From Melioribacteraceae bacterium (GTDB lineage: Bacteria; Bacteroidota; Ignavibacteria; Ignavibacteriales; Melioribacteraceae), in the NCBI GenBank assembly GCA_035362835.1, contig DAOSDY010000003.1, positions 248,001 to 312,000 on the forward strand: a DNA stretch of 64,000 nucleotides, in the 5' to 3' direction. A model generated the notes under the pieces. That model was not told the origin of the DNA, ran no database searches, and worked only from the letters and a program-made list of their open reading frames with translations. Each line of letters opens with the position of its first letter. Position 1 is the stretch's first letter. Shown piece by piece: positions 53,488 through 61,132 of this stretch. Made by a program: the position numbers and the translations under genes.

Positions 53488-54219
53488 ATGCAAGAAAAAA
53501 ATAATTTATTAGTCCCGCTCGCAGTATTATCCGGAGCGATTGTATTATCTGTTTTAATTTTTTCGTTTGTTTGGAAGTCTGCTCGAAATGCCGACCAGAC
53601 TATCACCGTTACCGGCTCGGCCAAAAAAACAATTGTAAGCGATCTCGGAATTCAGCGCGGAACACTTCAGGCGGCAAGTTCCGATCGTAGAACCGCGTAT
53701 CAGATCGTAGCCCAGCAGATGCCGGTCGTTCTTAAATATCTTGCCGATAAAGGCTTCACAAAGGAACAGATCGAGGTTTTTGGAATTACAGGCTATCCTG
53801 TTTTCGAAGTCAGCTCTCAGGGATACCAGACTCAAAATGTTTCCCATTACGTTTACAGTCAGAGATTTGAAGTCAGGTCCAATGATGTTCAGAAGATAAA
53901 GGATCTCTCTCTTACATTAAGTTCTCTTGTTGAAAAAGGTCTCGATGTTCAGGTCGATATGCCCGAATACCTTTTTACCAAGATCGACGACCTGAAAATT
54001 GAAATTCAGGCCGAAGCAGCTAAAAATGCTATGGATCGTGCCGGTAAAATTGCAGAGGCCACAGGCAGGAATCTCGGTTCGCTCCGGAACGCTAGAATGG
54101 GTGTAATTCAGATTACTCCGCTCAACTCCAATATGGTTACTGATTACGGAATTAATGACGTAAGTTCGATTGATAAGGAAATTACAGCAGTAGTAAGCGC
54201 GTCTTTTGAGATCGATTAA
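53488..54219 (+). CDS. SIMPL domain protein, membrane anchored
   Basis: The start at 53488 has GGAG upstream and gives a 243-residue protein with one N-terminal membrane segment (SGAIVLSVLIFSFVW) and a SIMPL domain (ITVTGSAKKTIVSDLG; ...NAMDRAGKIAEATGRNLGSL; final VVSASFEID). SIMPL proteins are periplasmic and ill-understood. It follows the DAACS transporter by 32 bases on the same strand and may share its transcript. Confidence 0.85.
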   Translation: MQEKNNLLVPLAVLSGAIVLSVLIFSFVWKSARNADQTITVTGSAKKTIVSDLGIQRGTLQAASSDRRTAYQIVAQQMPVVLKYLADKGFTKEQIEVFGITGYPVFEVSSQGYQTQNVSHYVYSQRFEVRSNDVQKIKDLSLTLSSLVEKGLDVQVDMPEYLFTKIDDLKIEIQAEAAKNAMDRAGKIAEATGRNLGSLRNARMGVIQITPLNSNMVTDYGINDVSSIDKEITAVVSASFEID

Positions 54220-54293
54220 GTGTTTTCCCTGTTTTTTCTGCCGAAAATAAAAGATTCTTAATCCGGCAGCTCAGGGAGAATCCGTAAAAGATT

Positions 54294-54325
54294 TTTGCTA
54301 ATTCAATTAATTATTCCTACTTTTG
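54294..54325 (+). promoter_or_regulatory. Bacteroidetes-type promoter of the rimP-pnp operon
   Basis: TTTG at 54294-54297 and TACTTTTG at 54318-54325 are exactly 20 bases apart; both match the TTTG / TAnnTTTG consensus perfectly. A start site near 54331 would give a leader of about 39 bases that holds a hairpin. Confidence 0.75.
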
Positions 54326-54336
54326 TGCATTCTAAT

Positions 54337-54358
54337 TCGCCCCTCGTGGGCGATTTTT
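54337..54358 (+). promoter_or_regulatory. Hairpin plus T run in the rimP leader
   Basis: TCGCCC pairs with GGGCGA across a 5-base loop and is followed by TTTTT. It lies wholly inside the short leader, 11 bases before the rimP ATG, with no Shine-Dalgarno between. It looks like an intrinsic terminator/attenuator at the head of the operon. Confidence 0.6.
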
Positions 54359-54369
54359 ATTTGTGTAAT

Positions 54370-54816
54370 ATGGATAAAGTGCAAATTTTTACAAAATTCG
54401 AAGAAATTATAGCCTCCCTCGGCTTTCTCCTTATCGACGTTGTTCTGCGTGGCGATAACCACCTCCGCATTATTGAGATTTATATAGATAGTGAAAAAGG
54501 AGTTTCGGTTGACGACTGCTCTCTGGTAAGCAGGGCAATTAACGAAGCAATTGAAAAAGAGGATCTTGTTGGAAGCAATTACAGGTTAGATGTTTCCTCG
54601 CCGGGTGTCGACCGGCCTCTAAAATACCTGGCACAGTACATTAAACACCTGAATAGAAAATTTGAGGTTGAATATAATGCCGATGGTGAAACGAAAAAAC
54701 TGAATGCTAAACTGTTAAAAGTCGACGGCGATCAGTTGTACTTCATTGAAAAAACAAACGAATTCAAAATAAATTATAAGGATATAATCAAAGCGAAAGT
54801 TTTAATCAGTTTTTGA
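54370..54816 (+). CDS. rimP: Ribosome maturation factor RimP
   Basis: The true start is most likely the ATG at 54370 (MDKVQIFTKFEEII), because the extra 25 codons upstream in the same frame cover the promoter and hairpin. The 148-residue protein has the RimP core: GFLLIDVVLRGDNHLRIIEIYID, DDCSLVSRAI, and the DVSSPGVDRPLK motif. It helps 30S subunit maturation. First gene of the translation operon; nusA follows after 16 bases. Confidence 0.92.
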   Translation: MDKVQIFTKFEEIIASLGFLLIDVVLRGDNHLRIIEIYIDSEKGVSVDDCSLVSRAINEAIEKEDLVGSNYRLDVSSPGVDRPLKYLAQYIKHLNRKFEVEYNADGETKKLNAKLLKVDGDQLYFIEKTNEFKINYKDIIKAKVLISF

Positions 54817-54832
54817 TTACGGAGGAGAATAA

Positions 54833-56080
54833 ATGAACACCGAGATAGTAGAATCCTTTTCCCAGATGGTCCGCGAAAAGAGTCTTGATAAAGACGTACT
54901 GGCCGGAATTATTGAAGAAATATTCGGACTTATGGTTAAAAAGAAATTCGGACAGGAAGCCAAATACGATGTTGTTGTTAATATGGATAAGGGTGATATC
55001 GAAATATTTCTTGAGCGGGTTATTGTTGAAACTGTCAATGATCCGAGTACCGAAATAAGTATAGATGAGGTTAATGAAAAAGGAAACGACGACGACCTGG
55101 AAGTTGGTGAGGATTATGTCGAAAAGATCGAGCTTCACCATTTCGGAAGAAGATTGATAAATCTCGCACGCCAGAGCTTAAATCAGAAAATCAGGGAAAT
55201 TGAGAAGGATATCGTTTATAACGAGTATAATGAAATGATCGGTGAAATTGTTGTCGGAGATATCTATCAGGTTCGGCGTAATGATGTTCTTGTAAATCAC
55301 AATAAGAATGAGCTGCTTCTTCCGCGAAACGAACAGATACCCCGCGAAAAATACCGCAAGGGCGATACCGTTCGCGCAGTTGTTAAGGAAGTTAAAAAGA
55401 CTCCTAACGGACCGATTATTATAGTTTCCCGTGGCGATAATTTATTCCTTAGGAGATTATTCGAAATTGAAATACCGGAAATTTATGACGGTGTTATTGA
55501 AATAAAAGGAATTGCACGCGAACCCGGTGAAAGAGCTAAAGTTGCTGTAGAATCTCAGGATTCCAGGATTGATGCTGTGGGTGCCTGCGTCGGTATGAAA
55601 GGCGTAAGAATCCACGCAATAGTCCGTGAATTGAATAATGAGAATATCGATGTCATCAACTATTCCGAAGATCCCATTGTATTTATTCAGAGGTGTCTCG
55701 CCCCTGCAAAACTGAAACAGATTGAAATCGATGAGGATGATAGAAAATGCGTTGTTACTGCCGATAGCGATCAGGTCTCTCTTATTGTCGGAAGAAGCGG
55801 TGTTAACATCCGCCTGGCCATGAAACTGAGCGGTTACGATATCGAAGTGATCCGTCAGGAAAAACCGCTAGAAGAATATGAAGAGGATATCGAATTGCCT
55901 GAACTTAGAGAAGAACTTGGCAGCGATATTGTCGACCTTCTTATCAATCATGAATTCGAAACTGCTGTCGATGTTCTTAAAGCTGGCATCGATAAATTGA
56001 AAGAGATAGAAGGAATTGACGAGGAAAAAGCTAAAATGATAATTGAAACCCTCGAAAATCAGTTTGAAGAAGAGGAATAA
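54833..56080 (+). CDS. nusA: Transcription termination/antitermination factor NusA
   Basis: The 415-residue protein has the N-terminal RNA polymerase-binding domain, an S1 domain (EIVVGDIYQVRRNDVLVN), two KH domains (RIDAVGACVGMKGVRIHAI; VGRSGVNIRLAMKLSGYDIEV) and one short C-terminal helix-hairpin repeat (KLKEIEGIDEEKAKMII). The E. coli protein has two such repeats, so this is the compact form. Strong GGAGGAG Shine-Dalgarno. In operon with rimP and infB. Confidence 0.96.
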   Translation: MNTEIVESFSQMVREKSLDKDVLAGIIEEIFGLMVKKKFGQEAKYDVVVNMDKGDIEIFLERVIVETVNDPSTEISIDEVNEKGNDDDLEVGEDYVEKIELHHFGRRLINLARQSLNQKIREIEKDIVYNEYNEMIGEIVVGDIYQVRRNDVLVNHNKNELLLPRNEQIPREKYRKGDTVRAVVKEVKKTPNGPIIIVSRGDNLFLRRLFEIEIPEIYDGVIEIKGIAREPGERAKVAVESQDSRIDAVGACVGMKGVRIHAIVRELNNENIDVINYSEDPIVFIQRCLAPAKLKQIEIDEDDRKCVVTADSDQVSLIVGRSGVNIRLAMKLSGYDIEVIRQEKPLEEYEEDIELPELREELGSDIVDLLINHEFETAVDVLKAGIDKLKEIEGIDEEKAKMIIETLENQFEEEE

Positions 56081-56140
56081 ATTAAAACGGAAAAATTGAA
56101 AGAACTGGTTAAGATAAATTTCAAAATAAGGTAAATCCAG

Positions 56141-58771
56141 ATGTCCGAAACTGCTAAAGAAAAAAAATTAAGACTTTATAAGTTCGCTTCAGAGTATAAT
56201 CTCTCTACTGATTCTTTGTTGGAGTATCTTCAGAAGAAAGGATATGAAGTAAAATCTCATATGGCCCTCCTTTCAGAAGAGATGCTGGCCGATATCAAAT
56301 CCCACTTTAAAAAAGATATTGAAAAAGCCGAGAAACATTACAAGAAAATCTCCGATTTCCAGAAGAAAAGAGGGGATAAGCAAGAACCTGAGGTCCCTGC
56401 TCAACCTGTTCATGTGGAAGAAACTCTTAAAGAGGAAAAAACCGAAGAGCTTGTTGAAAATGTTGAAATCCTTGAAGACACTCCTTCTGTTGAAGACCTT
56501 GTTGAAGAAAAATCCGAAGAGTCTGAACAGGTAGTTGAATCCGTTGTAGAAGAGGACGTTGAAGAATCCAAAACTTTCAAAACTAAATCGGAATTGGAGC
56601 TCGAGACTAAGAAAAAGGGGTTGACTATAGTTGGTAAAATTGATCTTGAGCAGAAGAAGAAAGAAAAACCGAAAGAATCGTCTAAAACAGATGATAAAGA
56701 TTCCGTACTAAAGCCGAAAACCGCTGCCTCCGCTTCCGAAGAAGAAGATTCCGATGCCAAGAAAAAGAAGAAGAAAGTTCTTAAAGCAAAAAAGAAAACC
56801 AAGACTGCGGAAGACGGTACTGAGGAGGTTGTTACCAAAAAGAAACGGAAAATAAAAAAACTAGAAATCGATAAACGCGAAGTTGAAGAAGCTATAAAGA
56901 GAACTATTCTTAGTATGGATGAATCCTCGGTTGGCGACCGCGCTTCTGTACGAAAAAAGAAGAGAAAAGAAAAACTGGAGATTCAGGAAAAAATCCTAGA
57001 ACAGAAACAGCTCGATCAGAAAAAGATTCAGGTTACGGAGTTTATCGCCGTTAACGAACTCGCTAATCTTATGGGTGTTCCTGTCAGCGAGGTTATTCAG
57101 AAGTGTATCGGTCTTGGTCTGATGGTATCAATTAATCAAAGATTAGATGTTGAATCAATTACACTTGTTGCCGATGAATTCGGATTTGAAATAGAATTGC
57201 AGGAGGACTATCAGGCCGAACTCGATTCTGAAACTCCCGATGCGGAAGAAACTCTCAAATTCCGTCCGCCTGTTGTTACAATTATGGGTCACGTCGATCA
57301 TGGTAAAACTTCGCTTCTCGATTATATAAGAAGAACAAATGTTGTTGCAGGAGAATCGGGCGGTATTACACAGCATATCGGTGCTTACCAGGTTGATCTT
57401 GAAGGCGGTAAGAAAATTACTTTCCTCGATACTCCCGGTCACGAAGCATTTACCGCGATGCGTGCGCGCGGCGCAAGCGTTACCGATATTGTAATCCTCG
57501 TTGTTGCTGCTGATGATGCAGTAATGCCTCAGACTGTTGAAGCTATCAACCATGCACAGGCAGCTAACGTACCGATTATTATTGCCATAAATAAAGTAGA
57601 TAAACCGAACTCAAATATTGAAAAAATTAAACAGCAGCTTGCCGAAAGAAATATTCTTGTTGAGGACTGGGGTGGTAAATACCAGTGCGTAGAAATTTCT
57701 GCTAAGTTCGGAAAAAATGTCGACCTGCTTCTAGAAAAAATTGCTCTCGAGGCCGAATTGCTTGATCTAAAAGCCAATCCTAATCGTCTTGCTACCGGTG
57801 TTATTATTGAATCGCAGATGGATAAAGGGAAAGGTGTAACGGCTACGGTACTTGTACAGAAGGGAACACTACGTATCGGCGAACCGTTTGTTGCCGGAGT
57901 TGTACACGGAAGAGTTCGTGCTATGTTTGATGAAAGAGGTAATAAAGTATTTGAAGCCGGCCCTTCAACACCGGGACTTGTACTCGGATTCGAGAATGCA
58001 CCTCAGGCCGGCGATACTTTTACAGTAGCTGAATCTGAAAGAGATGCCCGCGAAATTTCATTTAAACGTCAGCAGATCAAACGCGAACAGGATCATCGTC
58101 AGATCCGGCATATTACTCTCGACGAAATTGCTAGCCAGATTAGCCGCGGAGGATTTAAAGAACTTCCGATTATCGTAAAAGGCGATGTGGACGGTTCAAT
58201 TGAGGCACTGGCCGATTCATTGATGAAACTATCGAATCAGGAAGTTGCCGTAAGAGTAATTCACAAAGGGGTTGGTGCTATATCCGAAGGTGATGTTCTT
58301 TTGGCCGCAGCCTCACAGGCAATTATTATCGGATTCCATGTGCGCCCGAATACTAATGCCAGAAAACTTGCAGAACAGGAAAAAGTTGATATTCGTCTCT
58401 ACAACATAATCTACGATGCTATTAACGAGGTTAAATCAGCTCTGGAAGGAATGCTCTCTCCAGTACTCTCGGAAGAACTTGTTGCTACGGTTGAAGTCCG
58501 TGATATTTTCAAAGTTCCGAAAGTCGGAACAGTCGCAGGATGTTATGTTCAGGATGGTAAAATCGAACGCAAGAACAAGATCCGCCTCTTCCGCGATGGA
58601 ATCGTAATTTATGAAGGGGACCTTACTTCGCTGAAGAGATTTAAAGACGACGTACGCGAAGTTGAAAAAGGTTTTGAATGCGGTCTCAGTATTGCGAACT
58701 ATAACGACCTTAAAGTCGGCGATATTGTTGAATCGTATAAAATAATTGAAACTAAGAAGAAACTTGTTTAA
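56141..58771 (+). CDS. infB: Translation initiation factor IF-2
   Basis: The 876-residue factor brings fMet-tRNA to the 30S subunit. Residues up to about 300 are a long Lys/Glu-rich low-complexity region as in other IF-2 proteins. The GTPase domain follows: GHVDHGKTSLL near 385, DTPGHEAF and NKVDKP, then domains II-IV up to the C-terminus (SYKIIE). The stop TAA overlaps the ATG of rbfA by one base. The charged N-terminus generates long spurious frames on other strands. Confidence 0.97.
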   Translation: MSETAKEKKLRLYKFASEYNLSTDSLLEYLQKKGYEVKSHMALLSEEMLADIKSHFKKDIEKAEKHYKKISDFQKKRGDKQEPEVPAQPVHVEETLKEEKTEELVENVEILEDTPSVEDLVEEKSEESEQVVESVVEEDVEESKTFKTKSELELETKKKGLTIVGKIDLEQKKKEKPKESSKTDDKDSVLKPKTAASASEEEDSDAKKKKKKVLKAKKKTKTAEDGTEEVVTKKKRKIKKLEIDKREVEEAIKRTILSMDESSVGDRASVRKKKRKEKLEIQEKILEQKQLDQKKIQVTEFIAVNELANLMGVPVSEVIQKCIGLGLMVSINQRLDVESITLVADEFGFEIELQEDYQAELDSETPDAEETLKFRPPVVTIMGHVDHGKTSLLDYIRRTNVVAGESGGITQHIGAYQVDLEGGKKITFLDTPGHEAFTAMRARGASVTDIVILVVAADDAVMPQTVEAINHAQAANVPIIIAINKVDKPNSNIEKIKQQLAERNILVEDWGGKYQCVEISAKFGKNVDLLLEKIALEAELLDLKANPNRLATGVIIESQMDKGKGVTATVLVQKGTLRIGEPFVAGVVHGRVRAMFDERGNKVFEAGPSTPGLVLGFENAPQAGDTFTVAESERDAREISFKRQQIKREQDHRQIRHITLDEIASQISRGGFKELPIIVKGDVDGSIEALADSLMKLSNQEVAVRVIHKGVGAISEGDVLLAAASQAIIIGFHVRPNTNARKLAEQEKVDIRLYNIIYDAINEVKSALEGMLSPVLSEELVATVEVRDIFKVPKVGTVAGCYVQDGKIERKNKIRLFRDGIVIYEGDLTSLKRFKDDVREVEKGFECGLSIANYNDLKVGDIVESYKIIETKKKLV

Positions 58772-59148
58772 TGACTCACAGATTAGATAAAGTCAGCAGT
58801 TTGATAAAAGAAGAACTCAGTTTGATCTTTCTTCATAAGGTGCAGGATTCTGCGGCGGGACTCGTTACAGTTACGAGCGTAAAAATAAGCCCGGATCTGC
58901 GTCATGCGAAAGTTTATCTGTCGGTTTATGCAAAAGAGAAACGTGATGATGTTCTTGAAAAAGTAAATGGATTGAAAGGAATGATAAGAAGTGAACTCGC
59001 TTCACGTGTCAATATGCGTTACGTTCCGGAACTCCATTTCTTTATTGATGATACTCTCGATTATGTTGAAAAGATTGAAGGATTGTTTAAACAGATTCAT
59101 TCGACTGATGAAACAGGTAAAGATGATAACGAAATCAGCAATAAATAA
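58771..59148 (+). CDS. rbfA: Ribosome-binding factor A
   Basis: The 125-residue protein has the KH-like RbfA pattern: RLDKVSSLIKEELSLIF, VTVTSVKISPDLRHAKVYLSV and RYVPELHFFIDDTLDYVEKI. It acts in 16S rRNA 5'-end processing and cold adaptation. It starts one base before the infB stop ends and overlaps the truB start by 26 bases. Confidence 0.95.
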   Translation: MTHRLDKVSSLIKEELSLIFLHKVQDSAAGLVTVTSVKISPDLRHAKVYLSVYAKEKRDDVLEKVNGLKGMIRSELASRVNMRYVPELHFFIDDTLDYVEKIEGLFKQIHSTDETGKDDNEISNK

Positions 59149-59839
59149 TTATGAACCTGATTTTGAAGCGGGTGAAATAATTTTAATCGATAAATCGCTT
59201 TTTAAATCCTCCTTCGATATTGTCTATAAGGTTAGAAAAGCAATTAATGTAAAAAAAGTCGGGCATGCCGGTACACTGGACCCGATGGCTACGGGCCTGC
59301 TTATTGTTTGTACCGGAAAAAAGACTAAGGAGATTTCGGAATTCAGGGGGCTTGATAAAACTTATGCCGGTACTTTCTGTCTGGGTAAAACAACCCCTTC
59401 GTTCGATATGGAAACTGAATTCGATTCGGAATCCGGAATCGAGGGAGTGACAGCAGAAAAGGTTATTGAGTTTGCCTCTGCTTTTATCGGTAAAAGTTTT
59501 CAGATTCCGCCGATCTACTCTGCAGTTAAACATAATGGTAAATCACTCTACCAGTTTGCCCGTAAAGGAGTGGAAATTATTAAAGAGCCGCGGGAAATTT
59601 TTATTTCCTCATTTAAAATAACCGGTATCGAATTACCGGATGTTTATTTTGAAATAACCTGTTCCAGCGGGACTTATATTAGAGTAATCGCAAACGATTT
59701 TGGGAAAAAGATCGGCTGCGGTGCTTATTTGAAAAAATTAAGGCGTACTAAAATAGGCGATTATAATGTTGATGAGGCCCTCACTATTTCTGAATTCACT
59801 GATAAGTATAAAGAACGGGCAATGGCATTACAAAATTAG
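59123..59839 (+). CDS. truB: tRNA pseudouridine(55) synthase TruB
   Basis: I start at the ATG at 59123 (AGGTAAAG upstream), which overlaps the end of rbfA; the longer frame upstream would lie inside rbfA. The 238-residue protein has the catalytic Asp motif GHAGTLDPMATGLL, the FDMETEFDSES loop, KSFQIPPIYSAVKHNGKSLYQFARKG and CSSGTYIRVIANDFG, all TruB-specific. It makes pseudouridine 55 of tRNA. In operon. Confidence 0.95.
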   Translation: MITKSAINNYEPDFEAGEIILIDKSLFKSSFDIVYKVRKAINVKKVGHAGTLDPMATGLLIVCTGKKTKEISEFRGLDKTYAGTFCLGKTTPSFDMETEFDSESGIEGVTAEKVIEFASAFIGKSFQIPPIYSAVKHNGKSLYQFARKGVEIIKEPREIFISSFKITGIELPDVYFEITCSSGTYIRVIANDFGKKIGCGAYLKKLRRTKIGDYNVDEALTISEFTDKYKERAMALQN

Positions 59840-59848
59840 AACTTAACA

Positions 59849-60787
59849 ATGATTCTCTTTACTGAACTTAATAATTATATAAAACAGGGAAATGCGGTTG
59901 TTACTGTAGGCACGTTCGACGGCTTGCATCTGGGGCATCTTAAGATAATGGAAAAAATGAAAAGTATTGCCTCTAAAGTTAATGGTAAAACTATAGTGAT
60001 TACTTTCGAACCGCATCCCAGAAGCATTGTTTCGAAAAACTTCGATTTGAAACTGTTGACATCGCTTAATGAAAAGAAAAAAATTCTGGAGAAGGCAGAA
60101 ATAGATCAACTCATATTGATAAATTTTACGCAAGAATTTTCGCAACTGACTTCCGACCAGTTTATCAAACAATATCTTGTTGATAAAATCGGTGCGGTCC
60201 ATATGGTTGTAGGTCACGATCATAAGTTCGGAAAAGACCGTCTTGGTGATGAGGATAAACTTCGCGAACTCGGCAGAATGTACAACTTTGATGTAACTGC
60301 TGTCCCACCCGAAAATATGGACGGGGAATTAATAAGCAGTACGAAAATAAGAAATTACCTGTTAGAAGGGCGAGTAGATAAAGCCAACTTACTGCTGGGA
60401 AGAAATTATTCTTTTACGGGAGTGGTAGTTAAAGGTGCTCAAAGAGGAAGAGTCCTCGGGTTTCCAACCGCCAATTTGAAACTTGACGATCCCCATAAAG
60501 CTATTCCCAAAAAGGGAGTTTATATTGTATCCTGCAGATGCGAACAGGAGAATTTTTACGGTATTATGAATATCGGATTCAGACCGACATTCGAAAACAG
60601 AAATGAACTTGTTATCGAAGTCCATATCCTTAATTTTAACAGGGATATCTATGGAAGGGAATTGAGTATCGACTTTATTCAACGTCTAAGAGATGAAAAA
60701 AAGTTTGCTTCCAAAGAGGAATTGATATATCAGATTGAAGAGGATAAAAAAAAAGCAGTAGAATTAATAAATGTTTTAGTTAACTAA
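59849..60787 (+). CDS. ribF: Bifunctional riboflavin kinase / FAD synthetase
   Basis: The 312-residue protein has the N-terminal nucleotidyltransferase domain (VTVGTFDGLHLGHLKIM, FEPHPRS, the ISSTKIRN motif near residue 165) and the C-terminal riboflavin kinase domain (GVVVKGAQRGRVLGFPTANL, GIMNIGFRPTFE, EVHILNF.RDIYG). It makes FMN and FAD. Usual position between truB and rpsO in this operon type. Confidence 0.95.
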   Translation: MILFTELNNYIKQGNAVVTVGTFDGLHLGHLKIMEKMKSIASKVNGKTIVITFEPHPRSIVSKNFDLKLLTSLNEKKKILEKAEIDQLILINFTQEFSQLTSDQFIKQYLVDKIGAVHMVVGHDHKFGKDRLGDEDKLRELGRMYNFDVTAVPPENMDGELISSTKIRNYLLEGRVDKANLLLGRNYSFTGVVVKGAQRGRVLGFPTANLKLDDPHKAIPKKGVYIVSCRCEQENFYGIMNIGFRPTFENRNELVIEVHILNFNRDIYGRELSIDFIQRLRDEKKFASKEELIYQIEEDKKKAVELINVLVN

Positions 60788-60790
60788 TTG

Positions 60791-60819
60791 ATCCCGGTCC
60801 GGTTAATGGTTTCTGGGAT
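60791..60819 (+). promoter_or_regulatory. Hairpin in the ribF-rpsO spacer
   Basis: ATCCC at 60791-60795 can pair with GGGAT at 60815-60819 around a GGTCCGG..GG loop that can form further short pairs. It lies 31 bases before rpsO, in the place where S15-binding leader structures occur in other bacteria, but sequence alone cannot show S15 binding. Confidence 0.35.
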
Positions 60820-60850
60820 TATATCGAACAAATAAACAAGGAGTAACAAA

Positions 60851-61120
60851 ATGTCGTTATCTAAAGAAAAGAAAAACGAATTGATCAAGAAGTACGGTAA
60901 AAACGAAAAAGACAGCGGTACCGCTGAAGTTCAGATCGCACTATTGACAGAACGGATTAATAATCTGACTTCTCATTTCGAAGGTCATAAAAAAGATCAT
61001 GCTTCAAGAAGAGGATTGATGCAGATGGTTGGTAAAAGAAGAAGACTGCTTGATTACCTTGCGGCAAAGGATATTGAGAGATATCGCAGCATAATTAAAG
61101 AATTGAACATAAGAAAGTAA
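60851..61120 (+). CDS. rpsO: 30S ribosomal protein S15
   Basis: An 89-residue S15 of standard length: KYGKNEKDSGTAEVQIALLTERINNLTSHF, KDHASRRGLMQMVGKRRRLLDYL and the terminal ELNIRK. It has a good AAGGAG Shine-Dalgarno and stands between ribF and pnp, the usual place. Confidence 0.97.
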   Translation: MSLSKEKKNELIKKYGKNEKDSGTAEVQIALLTERINNLTSHFEGHKKDHASRRGLMQMVGKRRRLLDYLAAKDIERYRSIIKELNIRK

Positions 61121-61132
61121 AAGAGGAATTAA

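Noticed and set aside
56319..56838. 71- and 142-codon ORFs overlapping the IF-2 N-terminus
   Set aside because: They are shadows of the Lys/Glu-rich low-complexity region, which leaves other frames open.
58991..59122. Upstream extension of truB
   Set aside because: The extra 44 codons lie inside rbfA in another frame; the ATG at 59123 has a Shine-Dalgarno and gives the usual length.
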